Shown here: positions 10,578 to 22,625 of the stretch, in pieces
Numbering within the stretch: position 1 is the stretch's first letter
Layout of the letters: each line of letters starts with the position of its first letter
The notes under the pieces: generated by a model
What the model saw: the letters and a program-made list of their open reading frames with translations, nothing else
Database searches by the model: none
What the model was told of the DNA's origin: nothing
Source: Plectrocnemia conspersa
Taxonomy: Eukaryota > Arthropoda > Insecta > Trichoptera > Polycentropodidae
Direction of reading: 5' to 3'
Assembly (NCBI GenBank): GCA_009617715.1
Contig: VTFK01000145.1
Location: 496,001 to 560,000, forward strand
DNA length: 64,000 nt
Made by a program: the position numbers and the translations under genes

Positions 10578-12190
10578 TTATAATTTATTTCTATATGTAC
10601 GAAGGTGTTTTTTTATTCCATTTATGAAACCCGTTATATTTTTGCTGTTTCGGATTTCTCTTGGAAGACTATTATATAAATCAAGACCTCCGTACATAAT
10701 TCCCCTAGCCGTACTCGTTTTCTTATACTTAATTATCTTTAAACTTTCTTTATTTCTAGTATTATATTTATGTACATATCTTTATTTCTTATTAAATACT
10801 TATTAAAATATTCTGGTAACATATTATTTTCTAACTTATATATTAATACTAAAACATTCATACTCAATATTTCTTGAACATTCAACCATTCTAATCTATC
10901 AATCATACTTTTACAATTAGTTAATCTATTTTTATTTAAGATTACTTTCATTGCCCTATTTTGTAATTTTTTGCAACATTTGTTTATCTAATTTATTTAA
11001 CATATTTAATAGTGTTGCACAATAATTAAAATGGGGCAATATTATACTATTGTAAATTTTTTTTTTTGTATTTATACTTAATATATTTCTTAATCTAGAT
11101 AATAAACCTATTTTTCTACTAATTTTTTTTTAATATGTAATTACAATGTTCTTTAAAATTTAATTTTGTATCAACAATTACTCCTAAATATTTTATATTA
11201 TCCACTATTTCTATACTAGAGTTATTTATTACTATTTTGGTACTATTATCTAACACATTTTTATAATTAATAAACATACATTTAGTTTTATTCTCATTTA
11301 ATTTAAATACATTATTATTTTTAACCATATTTCTAATATACTTAATTCATTATTTAAATTATTTACAATTTCTTTAATGTTATCACCTATGCAATACATT
11401 AATGTGTCATCCGCAAATAGATGAATTTTACATTTTTTCACGTTATTAACTATATCATTAATATACAAAACAAATAACAATGGTCCCAATTTAGACCCTT
11501 GTGGTACTCCATAAGACACTAATTTCTCTTCAGAATATACATAATTTATTTTAACTTTTGTTTTTTTTTTATATAAGTAATTATTAAACCATCTTAAAAC
11601 TATATCACTTATACCTATACTCCAATTTCTTTAACATTATTTTTCTGTCTATTGTTTGAAGGCTCTCTTGAAATCCAAGAAAACTGCTCCAATGATTTTG
11701 TTTGTATCCTTAGCCAACAGCCAATCATTTATCACTACTTGTAATGCAGTTTCAGTGGAATGCTTTTCTCTGAATCCCGATTGTTGTTCACATATTATGT
11801 TTTGAGAAGTAATAAATTCCTTTAATTGTTTGATTACTACTTCTTCTATTATTTTTTCTATACACGGTAGCATGTTGATTGGTCTCATTTCTTCAACTTT
11901 TTACTATTTTTTATTTTAGGTATAGGTACAATAGTAGCAGTCTTTAAATTTTCAGGCATTTCTCCTAAGGAAAGTGCTTTATTTATTAAATAATTTAATT
12001 TAGTTCCTATTATTTCCCATGTTTCTTTAATTATATTTATATCTAGTTCATCAGTACTAGTTCCTTTTTTAAATTTACATATTATGTTATGAATTTCATT
12101 TAATGATACTGATTTAAATTTACTAAATTTTACAATTATTGCTTTATTATTATATTGTACTAAATTACTAATCCTTGATATTGAATTCAC
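10578..12190 (-). pseudogene. LINE reverse transcriptase, broken
   Basis: Recognisable blocks in order on the minus strand are: GEMPENLKTATIVPIPK (near 11920); MRPINMLPCIEKIIEE with QSGFREKHSTETAL (11888-11740); VFLDFKRAF with the motif A aspartate near 11675-11673; GVPQGSKLGPLLF (about 11510-11470); LFADDT with the motif C aspartates at 11406-11417; then KYLGVIVDTKLNFKEH (around 11165). The C-terminal thumb-like part contains RLEWLNVQE and YGGLDLYNSLPREI, ending at the stop 10580-10578. Catalytic aspartates survive, but there are frameshifts near 11895 and 11655 and others downstream, so no enzyme is made. The endonuclease domain is absent. The QSGFR...HSTETAL signature points to the jockey/CR1 group. 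Confidence 0.85.
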
Positions 12191-12206
12191 AATTTCTTCT
12201 ATGTTT

Positions 12207-12705
12207 TCAATGTAATATGTATTTGCTTATTGGTCTAATATTTTGTATTCGAACTTCTAATTCTGTTGGTTTAATTACATTTTTGCAATCCTTTTTTGTC
12301 TGCTCTATATTTTGCATATTTTTAGGTATAATTATGGCAATATCTTTTCCTTTTGTAACGACTTCCGAATAATATTTCTCTTGCCTTTTATTTTTAAAAA
12401 TATTGCTATTTAAATGTAGTTTTTCCTTTATATTATTGACATCTTTTCTAACCTCATTTAATAACTCAATTATTAAGTTATTATTTTCAGTTTTATTATT
12501 TTCATCGTCCCTATTAATTTTTAATACATCTAATAAATGTTTATACATTATATCAAATGTATTAGTTATAATGTTTTTTTTTCTCTTTTGATAATATATT
12601 ACCATTTGATAATAATTCATTTAATTTTGTTTTTAATTCATTTATTTCCTTGATTCTATTTTCTGGCGTAATTACGCCCGCTATAGTCACGCCGCTATCG
12701 GCCAT
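12207..12705 (-). pseudogene. LINE ORF1-like fragment, frameshifted
   Basis: The likely start is the ATG at 12705-12703, giving MADSGVTIAGVITPENRIKE. The frame breaks in an A-run near 12575-12585 and continues in another frame to 12207. The continuation is rich in Lys/Asn, predicted helical, and ends with the gag-like VIKPTELEVRIQNIRPISK. This resembles the N-terminal half of ORF1 proteins of jockey-like LINEs, which bind the element RNA. The zinc-knuckle region usually found in such proteins is not present, consistent with the internal deletion. Assignment rests mainly on its position upstream of the reverse transcriptase. Confidence 0.55.
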
Positions 12706-12829
12706 TTTTTTTTTTTATGTAACAATACTATCTAATTACATTATATTAAGACTATTTATATTATATACTATTTATATATTATATTAATCAATATATTTAA
12801 ACTATTTATTAAATTGTGTTACATACGCG

Positions 12830-13000
12830 TAAATATCTGCCGGTTTTCACCTCCAAAGGGGTTGGTTACCACAATCTTGGCTAATTGCACGGCAGACACA
12901 TGCACATACGATGAGCACAAACAGATGATGCAAAACTTTAATGTCAGATTGAAGGATACTATTTGAGATTAAAAATATGTATTCAATTAATATTCTGATA
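12830..13000. other. GC-richer patch
   Basis: GC-richer, with a distinctive TTCACCTCCAAAGGGGTTGG sequence. It could be an unrecognised repeat, but no second copy is present in the window and no protein family is apparent. Confidence 0.3.
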
Positions 13001-13129
13001 TGTTTACAAATTATGTTTTCTTAAGCACATATGCCATTTTAATATTATGTATTTTTAAAACAATCAATTATTTTTCGAAACACATTTTTATTTTATATAA
13101 TTTTTTTTATTCACAAGACTTATTTTAGA

Positions 13130-13620
13130 ATATCACCCCTGCAAAGGGTTGAAACCGTTTCGTATCCACAAAACGACCAAAAAATATTTATTGCATCCGG
13201 CCTTCGATCATTTTTATTGAAAGGTCCGCCTCGGGGCTTGCGCTCTAAATTTATTCTACGTAGAATATGCAAAGCCCCGTGCAAAAATCTGGGTTCCGTT
13301 CTGGAAAATCACGAAATTTTCCTCTGAATGACGAATGTTCTCCACGTGTCATCGCACGTGAAACAAACATCCCGGCGGTATTCACGATGTTTGCGCAAAT
13401 ATAACGTATGTACATATATGTACATACATGCATATTACGCGGAGGACAGGCAAACACGACAATTTCCCTTTCGTCTTCCGCATAAATTAATAAAGCTGTC
13501 CCTACGTGGACGTTTCGTCCTTCCGCTATATTATGGCACTTGCTCTGATATTGTAGTGTCTGGTATATCTGCAAAATGTAAAAATAAATTCGTTTTTCGT
13601 TGTGTACTTTAGAATGTAAG
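13130..13620. other. Palindrome-rich island
   Basis: Overlapping open frames on both strands (13251-13574 minus, 13328-13612 plus). Inside are GGGGCTTGC (13233-13241) facing GCAAAGCCCC (13269-13278) around a perfect 14-bp palindrome ATTCTACGTAGAAT (13253-13266), and a perfect 22-bp palindrome at 13406-13427 made of GTATGTACATA and its complement. This suits a cluster of dimeric protein-binding sites or a cruciform-prone element better than a gene. Confidence 0.45.
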
Positions 13621-14379
13621 CCGTAAATGGAACCAACTGTATGTTATATATTTATTTGTTTGATGAAAAGTTTTGTTTTTTTTTTAACTGAACTTTATCT
13701 CACACAAACCTATACATAGCACGCTTATCATATATCTAAAAGCTTACTTATAAAGCCCATACGGTAGTAATTTTTATTATATATTTATACAAACAATTTT
13801 AGCTAAATCAGTTTGGGTATATTCATAATTTTGTACGCAATATTCATTACTTTTATTGTTGTATATTGTAAAGCATGTCGTTTAATTTAAAGATCATACT
13901 AGTTGCATTATGATTTTATATGAAGTACATTTACAATTATAAAATATTATTATGTAGGAATAAACATATTTTGTGCAAAAATTATTTTTAATCAAGTACA
14001 AAATTAGTATTTAATTTTTAACAGTTCAAAAATATGTGTAGATTTCGTTGCATTGGCTGCGTCAAATAGTTTCTAAGTTGTCTTTAAAGATCTGGCTAAA
14101 CACTTTGGACTTATTTCAGCTAGAACTGATTTTTTGATGTAACGGCAAAGGCTTTCTAAATTGCACACAAAGAGGCAGTCAACAAGTTGATTTTTACAGC
14201 AACCTATCTTTGCAAACAAGGATCTATATTTTAAACCTAGAATTTTGAATTCCTGAACTTCAATAAGTATCATATTATGTTATATAATATTTAATTAAAA
14301 ATACAAAGTTTTTTTTATTATTTTATTAATAACCAAAGCATATATTGCTTATCTAGAATGTCAAGTTCGCCGACGCGAG
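13621..14379. other. AT-rich non-coding sequence
   Basis: Nothing recognised apart from a less AT-rich patch at 14040-14270 with an unrecognised minus-strand open frame. Confidence 0.6.
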
Positions 14380-14980
14380 AAGTTAAACACTACCGGAATT
14401 TCATACGGTCAAATTTATTCACTCGACCTTTTCCGCCGTGCACACACATTATCTCGCTCGTAATTCAAATCTTAATTTTCGGTTAAAAACACTAAACTCA
14501 CCCATAAACATCTACCTCAAGCCGTGCAACATAGGTGTTTGTACAAATTGCTCGAATTAACGTTAATAGCCGTGCCATTCTTTTTTCCGCGCGGAGGCGA
14601 TCCGGCACGCGCTCCGTGCGTCGCGCTCGCGTGCCGGAACGCCGCTCCTGCGCACAACGCGGCCAAGGTTGCATATATTAATACGAAGGCTTTGTTTAAC
14701 GGACCACGGCCAGCGGGCTGGCCTTTTGATAAGCATGCGAGACCCCCGTGGCGCGCGATCAATCAAACGGTCCGGAGAAAAGGGAGCCACGTTGACGGAT
14801 GGCCATCGCCCCCTAAAAAGGGGCGCCCCTTAAAAACGGGGTAAATCAGAGTGCATTTATTACACCTGTCTTCTCGCGGCGAACACATAATCTTTCGGTT
14901 GTCGTCGCATGACACACAAAGGTGACAAATGGTTAGAATAAGACGTGTGTTTCGGTGAGAAATGAACATTGTGTTTCAAC
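14380..14980. other. CpG-rich, hairpin-rich island
   Basis: The most GC-rich stretch of the first 20 kb. It carries CCGGCACGCG (14602-14611) with its perfect complement at 14628-14637, GGCCAG/CTGGCC at 14708-14723, and the palindrome AAGGGGCGCCCCTT at 14818-14831. Several frames are open on both strands, so coding cannot be inferred from openness. It could be a regulatory or promoter-associated island. No TATA or first-exon structure is clear. Confidence 0.45.
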
Positions 14981-16469
14981 ATGATATGTGTATTTTAGAA
15001 TATGGTACATTATTATCCTACATGTTTGATGCTAGTCTACACATAAAAAATGAACATACTATATAAATTAACAATAAAATAATAATTTTATGTATAATTT
15101 AAAGCCGATTTTTTTAATTAGTGTCTGTAAAAAAATGGCAGAACAATACATATACATTTACAACAGGTAGGTATTATATCCAAAATTTACTGTGCAACTA
15201 TTTTTTTAATAGAGCTATATATCTTACCGCGCAAAAAGGGTTATTAAACATACATTTAGTTTTAGTACATTATTAATATTTAATACAATAAAAATATTTA
15301 CCGATGCTAAATAAATATGATTGATGCAAATTCAGATATTTGTTAGAAGTTTTGAGCACATTGTGAGTAACATCAATAGCCAATTAAATATCAATGATTT
15401 AACTTCAACTTATATTTGTATTTTGCAGCATCTATGTAAAAAAATATTTTCAAAGATAAGGTGTATAGAATCAACAGCATTAATAGATTAGCACTTGAAA
15501 TGAATTTTGACAATAGGAAGGGAAACCTCAGTTTGATAAAATGTTATCTAAATAAAATATTTAAATAGTTTTAAATATATAAAATATGCTAAAACTAAAA
15601 ATTACATTGTTTTTGAAGCTTACTATTACGGATTTTCCAGTAAATATTTGTCTGCAAAGTCACACATCAAAACCCGAAACTAATAATTAAAGAAAATTGT
15701 CATTTTGTTACTGTAAAATATTTTGCGTAACCACAATAACCCACTAATATTTATTACGCACATGAGACTACGATAAACATATATTTTATTATTATATAAA
15801 CAGAAAATTCAAATCACATATTGCTTTGCAGGCTGAAGATTTTAATGCTTTCAGATTTCAGCCAAATATACTTATACAACCAAATGCATTGTTTTTTTTT
15901 TCTATATTTTTCCACCTCAATCGTAAAAGGTTTATAGTTTTTTCTCTATGAATTGTATTTATTTATTTAATGAACCTATATTTTTTACTTTATATTTTAG
16001 CAAAATTATAAATATTTAAATAACATTATGTGTACATTTTAGTTAGTTTGTGAAAATTAAAAGGTTTAATAAAGAAAATAAGCGGATTTAAAATCTATCA
16101 TTAGTTATTTAGGTACTTTCTTGTTATTTAGAGGCAAGTTTAAATTATGATTTTGTTAACAATGTATTATTTTTTTTACTTACCTTGTACCAAAAAAAAC
16201 GAAACTCATCTAACTAAATGAAAATGCAACATACATTTAGATACGAGTAAAGTATTGATATTTTTATTTGACACGTAGTATATATATGTAGTTTTTAAAT
16301 TAACATGAACGTGTTAAATTGAAATTATTTTTTTTTATTTATTTACTAGTACGTGACATATTTTTTTGGTATATTAGATAATTATATTAGTTTTAAGTAT
16401 TAATCTAAATATTTAAATAAAATTACCAACAACAAAATGTAGGTGTATTAAATAGAGAAATCAGCGTTC
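14981..16469. other. AT-rich non-coding sequence
   Basis: Nothing recognised. Confidence 0.65.
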
Positions 16470-16830
16470 AATACAAACAAAAGCAGAACATTCTCTAACC
16501 ACTAGTCAGAGTCTCGTATTTATTCCCATAATTACAGGTAAAAGTGTCTTTTGCGACCCTTTTCGATAGCCTTTTATTTCCAGTTTCCTGTGTCGGTCTA
16601 TTTGTCTTGCTTTTCCTGAAACGTATTCTTGTTCTATAATTTTTACAAGCCGTCCGTTAGCTTTGACACCAGATAACGCGCTAGTTAAAACTTTACACTT
16701 GATTTTTCATCTAAGGTTATTGTTGCGACACTAACGAGCGTGACACGCCTAACTGTCAAAGGAATCGTGAACCCTTCCGGCGATAATAATCTGTTCCTAA
16801 ACTTTTACGCTTTGATCAAAGCTCTTTGTA
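16470..16830. other. GC-richer island
   Basis: Contrasts with its flanks in composition. No protein family or repeat is recognised. Possible conserved non-coding element. Confidence 0.35.
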
Positions 16831-17600
16831 ATCTGTATTGGATTTACGGAATAAAAAAAAATTTAATGCATATATTCGTTCCTACAATATTAAATATTAT
16901 TACTTACTACGTTTTAAAGTTTCACTTATCATTAAACTAATATGTAAATAAATATTATATGAACGACCAAATACCAATTGCGGTTTATCTATGCTGATCA
17001 TTTATTAATCTAGGTAAGTTATGATTTAGGCGATATACATATATTATACATTTATTTATTTGATCCTTGTGGAAAAAATAATAAAAATATATTGTACAGT
17101 ACAGATAAACTCGTTGGCCTTACAATTATTTCTTTTGATCAGGTGACGAAAAATATAAGCTGTATTGTATTATTACAACAGTAAGAAGGTAGTCAAAAAA
17201 AGATAAGATGCCTTTACAAATTGTATAAGTATAACATCTAAAAGAAACTATATTTAAAACGTGTTATTCACTTTCAACTTTTATAACCTAATCAAGCGAT
17301 AAGTATACATTCCTAGATTTATTACGGGCATATATCAACAAAAGTAAGCCTGGCTCTAGAACATGGGTAGGCTTTGGATGCTTTTACTGATATATAAATA
17401 TATATTTACACATTATAAAAAATATATACATAATACTTAGATGGTTTCTTGTTTTGCTTATGATTTCATACTTCATAATACCATTATTTAGTGTTTATTT
17501 GCAATATTTAGTAATTTAATCGATTTTAACTAATATGTATAAATTATTTAAGGCAGTAGTAATTATGTGTAACTACGATTTATTACTTCGAGGAAAACCT
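16831..17600. other. AT-rich non-coding sequence
   Basis: Nothing recognised. Confidence 0.65.
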
Positions 17601-17970
17601 AATATATATTTTGCATACAACAGTGATACGTGTTGTCGCGGTACTGCATAATAATTAGGCATACAAACCATGCAATTGCCAATAACTGAACAAAATAAAA
17701 AATACGTACAATTCACGTCAAAACGAAGTTACTGTATTGGAAGTGTAGAAAAAATGCAATCACGCAGGTCAACGGCAACGGAATATATTAACTACTGTTG
17801 TTTTGTAACACTGAATTGGAAAAATCACTTTTTCATTTTTTATTTTTCAACCTATCGCATTAATCATTTTTTCCTTTTTGTGTTTTCGTTTTTATTCATC
17901 GTGATAAATTTAGCGGACGTACGCTGCATATTGTCGGCGAAAATTTGTCACGTTGCAATTTGCTCTTTGC
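17601..17970. other. GC-richer island with 108-codon open frame
   Basis: A plus-strand frame (17670-17996) stays open, but the second half is Phe/Ile-rich from T-rich DNA and has no domain signature. Treated as non-coding. The first half (to about 17810) has more balanced composition and may be a conserved element. Confidence 0.3.
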
Positions 17971-18149
17971 AGATTTACACAGAGAATATTTTTTGAATAA
18001 TTTAATCATATTTAACTTGTTACTTTTGGCTAGCATATAAAACTTGTTTTGATTCGTTTTAATAATTTTAGTTGTTAATAATTTAAATGCTTGACTCTTA
18101 CGTAAATAATACCATTTATAAGTAATACATAAATTTATAAAGCTATAAT

Positions 18150-18352
18150 AAAAATTGCAGCTCAGCATCTCTGAAGTGGGTTTGCTCCTGATTCCGGACG
18201 TCGAAGTGGACGAGATGCGAATGCGAAGAGAGAAGCGGTGGCCTTTGATATATTTGATGGTCTAAAGTTGTGTCGGCTTCTTCTTGGTTGAACAGTCTAG
18301 GTGGAACAGCTCTTAAAGTTCGGATGCTTTGAACTTCGAAGTAAATGTGCAA
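18150..18352 (-). repeat. Interspersed repeat family A, copy 3
   Basis: The longest copy. The plus strand reads CTGAAGTGGGTTTGCTCCTG then ATTCCGGACGTCGAAGTGG and GCGAAGAGAGAAGCGG. The minus-strand open frame gives PPLLSSHSHLVHFDVRNQEQ then THFRDAEL, matching the translations at 1010-1165 and 2990-3075. The frame extends upstream with ESQ/RAVPPRLFNQEEAD-like residues that the other copies do not clearly share. Host element unknown. A GTCTGAGA direct repeat follows at about 18374. Confidence 0.65.
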
Positions 18353-18644
18353 GTGTTAACGTCAGTAGAAGAAGTCTGAGAGTCTGAGAGGAAGTATCTG
18401 AGAAAATCAGAGGAGTTCTTCGATGAAGTGTCTGAAAAAAAACAATTATTGGTTACTTGCATTAAAATACTTATATCTATAGCCATAATGGGATTTTATT
18501 TTCTCTTTTTTGGAAGGATGACCAATTACAAAAGGGTGGCGAGTTTTTTAAAAAACAAATTGCAGATTACGAAAGGCTCTTTTGGGGGCAGTCCCGAGTG
18601 CAAACATTATTTTTTTTATTATGATGGATAATTTTAATCCTCCG

Positions 18645-18827
18645 ATGGTCGCAATGCATCCAATAAAAGCATGTGTCATTTTTTATCGTTGGCACCCTTA
18701 ATACATTTTGCTTATGATACTGGATTCTTTAATATATTCAGGATAACACATTTGTTAGTCATCATAGCGATTTCGTCACCTGTGGGTTATTTGAGTGAAA
18801 AGCATCCGTGAAATGCATTGCGACCAT
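18645..18827. mobile_element. 183-bp element with 15-bp perfect terminal inverted repeats
   Basis: ATGGTCGCAATGCAT at 18645-18659 is exactly complementary to ATGCATTGCGACCAT at 18813-18827. The interior is not coding. The size and structure are those of a small MITE. A related ATGCATTGCCAC string lies at 19240, next to a 17-base symmetric sequence (TGCATCTGTCAGATGCA, 19228-19244). Confidence 0.55.
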
Positions 18828-19244
18828 TCGTGTTATGTTAGTGATTTGCATTTAAATTTTCAACAAATATTATTTTTTATTATATATTTCTATTGGAAAA
18901 TAATCAACCGAGAAAAAGTAGTAAATATTTCTTAAAAAAACTTTTCAATCTCCAATTAAAATTGGAAAAATTAAATTCTTCTATAATACATCAACCAGCA
19001 AGCAAACTAAAACTAACAGCAAGCAAATAAAAATATTTTAAATATTCAAGTTTTACCGATTTTATTGTGTGGTTTATAAAAATGTTGTAATTAGTATTTT
19101 TATCTAAAGTTTAAATATGTTTCTATTTTTTTAAAGTTTATTATTGTAAGTTAATACATTATATATTAGGTAATTCTGATTTTATTTTTATTCATATTTT
19201 AAAGTGAATAATAATAAAAATAAAAAGTGCATCTGTCAGATGCA

Positions 19245-19780
19245 TTGCCACTTAGCGTTCTGGTAAAAGATTTCTCACGTTGGTGTCCCTTTTTAACAAA
19301 GAAATACATTTTTTCTTGAATGGTTCAAACGCTGGACTACATGTCGTACTGAATTTTTATATCATTTTATTGTATGATTTAATCCTTTTTACTATAAATG
19401 TAATAGTAATTTAATTAATCAACCTGTCAAAATAATAAAAAAAAATAGGGCTATTTACAAAATCTTATATTTTCCGGTAACAATTATTCTAAAAAATGGA
19501 ATTTTATAAGCAATTTTGATGCGTTAAGAAATCAATTAAATCGATATTACCTATGAAATTACTAGGGATTGTGATTTATTTGCCTACGTTAAGGTAAAAT
19601 CAAATATTTGTTTTTATCAATGTTTTCCGTGATATATACCAATAATTGTTTGACACTTCCAATTTTTTGCCACCTAGGTATCTGCTTCATATACCCTTGG
19701 CTTAACAATTCCTTAATCTAAAAGGATATTCAAATTTTACTTTAGTAACGCTTATTCGCTTTATTTGTTGTAATTACACA
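19245..19780. other. AT-rich non-coding sequence
   Basis: May include the decayed C-terminal part of the neighbouring reverse transcriptase fragment on the minus strand, but homology cannot be followed here. Confidence 0.5.
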
Positions 19781-20215
19781 TGGGCTATAAAGAATTTGTC
19801 TTGCACTAGATTTCAGGTATTTTATGAGCCAATGTATTTACTGACCCTTTTTAAAAGTGTCCAATCACTTTTGCGATCTTTATCAAATACTTGTGTTTTG
19901 TTATCTTGTTAAAAAGACGGCATCTATATATTTTATGGTGAGCTTTAGTCTCGCTTCAGATATCTCTAAATATTTAGCGAGGTTATCTTTGGCTGTAAAA
20001 TGCAAATACAACATGGTCTTACCTATCCTGATTCGATCATAGGCTTTCAGTGCAAGTCGTTGTATATTATGTATGTTTCACAGTACGGGTCCGAGTAGCG
20101 ATCCCTGCGGAGAACCGGAAGTGACGCATTGTCGATGTTTCTTGCCTAAAATCATACGTTCAATTAGTACACAAACTTTAAATCGTCACTCTAACATATA
20201 CATTATTTTCTAGTA
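19781..20215 (-). pseudogene. R1-like LINE reverse transcriptase fragment
   Basis: Minus-strand translation of 20125-20081 is VTSGSPQGSLLGPVL, the reverse transcriptase motif normally written GxPQGSxLGPxLWN. The tryptophan that should follow is now a stop, followed by NI. Downstream, TAKDNLAKYLEISEARLKLT and DAVFLTR fit the region after the FADD box in R1-type elements (AK..E.E..ANEA......WL....L..A..KTEAVLI..R), but the FADD box itself is not legible. Upstream ERMILGKKHRQC fits the segment before the PQG motif. A heavily decayed fossil, separate from the LINE at 10.4-12.7 kb and of a different clade. Confidence 0.55.
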
Positions 20216-22540
20216 CGACAATTTTGACAATTTTAGCGTATGTGACGCTAGCCTAAGTATAACATAGCATACATTATGTTAGACCAAACTTAGCCCAACA
20301 TAACATATAAAAACATAATCAAACCTAACCTAACGATATTAATAGAATGACATTTGACATTTATATTTTATTTATAAATACTATAATTTTAATATATCTA
20401 TAATATTAGTTTGACTCGTTAAGGAAATGTCACGATGGGCAGAGAACCTTTAAAAACAACGTAAAATAAGACCATTAAAATACAGTGTTGAGTACAAATA
20501 CAATTATTTTTGTGAATATGGCACTATGGATTTTCGAATTACCATTTTTATGAATTAAATTTATTGCAATATTATGCAACGATGCGATTATTTCTAGATT
20601 AATATCTAGATTTACTAATACGCGTTTTTATTATTGCTATAATTTAAAATGACGTTGTTCATAAGATAAGTGAAATCTGAAAAATAATGATTATAAATAC
20701 AACATACCAGATACAATGGATATACAAAAATTTTCGTAGGTTCTTATGTGATTTAATTTTATAAACAATATTTTTATCACTGGTGGTAAAAGTGTATTAA
20801 ATTATAATAATTTAAATAAATAATATTTCAGTTATGATCCATTGAAAACTATATTGTACTTTTATATAAATAAGTTCAATGCGAGATAAATTCAAAAGTT
20901 TAAGTTTGAAACATATGTCACAGGGAGTAAAGAATAAAATAAAAATTAAAACTATACGCGAATTTATGTCAAATGGAAACAGACTGTTTAAATTATATAA
21001 TGAAATAAGTATAGAATTTGTCTCGCTTTTATTTCTGGAGCATAATTAAAGGAAATGCTTATAATATTTCTATATTACAAATGTAGTATTGAGAAAAACA
21101 TTATTTTTTACATAAAAATTAGCTTTTCTGTTCATTGTTAGATTAATATTTTATATTAAAATTCAATGTTTATTTTACGACATAAATAAAAAAAATATAT
21201 ATTAATTTACATTTATGATTATTTAAATTTAAATATAAATATCACGCGTGTCAAAAAAATATGCAAAATATTGAAATCTAATATTTTAATTAAATTGCAA
21301 ACGGTTCTTTTTATATACATATTATATATACTGAGATGAATTCCAATGAAAAAATATCAGTCGTGAATTATTTCAAGGAACGGCAAAAATTCTTCTTCGA
21401 GATTCTCGGTACAACGCGGAATTTAATATGCGAATAGGTATAATATTCCATAATGGTATATCACAGATTTAAGTGGGTGTGAAAATGGCGGTATACAATT
21501 TTGATAGCACCATCGTATCATACTTTGGTTTAGCTTCATATTTATAAAAAAAATATAATATTTTTGTAGTGGCTTAAGAAAGTTTGCACAAAAACATTCT
21601 TGCAAAATTCTTTGGTTAATAGATTTAAGATACAAAATGTAGTCGACGAGCGTCGTAATCAATTATATAGGTTTATTGTTGTAATTGAGATCGAGTGGAA
21701 TGTCTAGACATTAATATTAATATATATAGCTTACATATATATGCTATTTTTTATATTACTGATAAATTGATATTATTTAAATTAAAACATTTTTAAAATA
21801 TAAAATTAAAATATTATTTAGTACAGTTTACCATAAACTAAAAACATATTTTGTATGATGTTTGAAACATGCAACGTTACGTACTTCTTTCTTATGGTAT
21901 CAACGAGATTAAACAGGTTTTGGTTACAGGCAAATATTTTGATTTGAAACTAGTTCTAGTCAAAAATAAAGATTGATATTACTATATTTTTAATAAAAAG
22001 TATTTGAGCATTCTTCGGAATAAGCCGTCGTATATAAATTCATGCCTTATATTATATACCCTGAAACACATAATGGTTGATTTAGTGTTTTGAGCTTGAT
22101 AATTGGTCAGTCGGTTTGGTCCATGCAACAAAGCATTCTATAATTCCAACAATAATGCGTTCAACCAAGCGCGGTAGTAGTGATTTATGAATAGCCAATT
22201 TTCGTGACGCAATTATGCCGTATAAACAACTCCAAATACACATAGCCGACTATAAAAAAAACGAACAAGTCTATTATAAAAAAATGGGTGCTTGATGTAT
22301 TTTTGGATTGTTTATACTCACATGCGAGATTTATTATACCATTTTTTGATACAAATTTTTTTTTTAAAAGTTCATAAAATAGAAAAACAATATGGTTTAG
22401 TTCAAATTAAAATGGTTAACGATATATTTTTATTGTCTGTATTTATTTAAGAATTTAAAATGACTTACATGAATTACGTAGAAAGAATTTAAATAAATTT
22501 AAACAAAAAATAACAAATTTATGTTTTCGATTTAACTAGA
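20216..22540. other. AT-rich non-coding sequence
   Basis: No gene seen. Two tandem CCTAA units at about 20325 recall the insect telomere motif but are too few to mean anything. A minus-strand open frame at 21423-21662 is unrecognised. Confidence 0.6.
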
Positions 22541-22544
22541 ATAT

Positions 22545-22625
22545 CAGACCATATGTAATGGTCAATGGATAATACCTCAAAAACTTAGGTTCAAATCCTA
22601 TATGAACCATATTATTTTTTATTTT
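22545..22625 (+). repeat. tRNA-like fragment (decayed SINE head or tRNA pseudogene)
   Basis: TGGTCAATGGATAA resembles an A box of an arginine-type tRNA. GGTTCAAATCC (22588-22598) is one base from the B-box consensus. The spacing is about 14 bases too short because the anticodon arm is mostly missing. A T-rich tail follows. Not a functional tRNA. Confidence 0.4.

Larger units (their letters stand above)
10430..12716 (-). mobile_element. Non-LTR retrotransposon (LINE, jockey/CR1-like), internally deleted
   Basis: A minus-strand element with a 5' ORF1-like segment (from 12705), a reverse transcriptase region (12190 to 10578) and a 3' end of TAAAAT-type simple repeat at about 10430-10455. Such A-rich repeat tails are usual for non-LTR elements. 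The normal order is ORF1, endonuclease, reverse transcriptase. Here ORF1 runs out near 12207 and reverse transcriptase homology starts about 20 bases later, so the rest of ORF1 and the whole apurinic endonuclease domain are missing. Several frameshifts confirm it is dead. Confidence 0.85.

Noticed and set aside
20325..20336. Two CCTAA units resembling the insect telomere repeat
   Set aside because: Only two units. Expected by chance in this composition.
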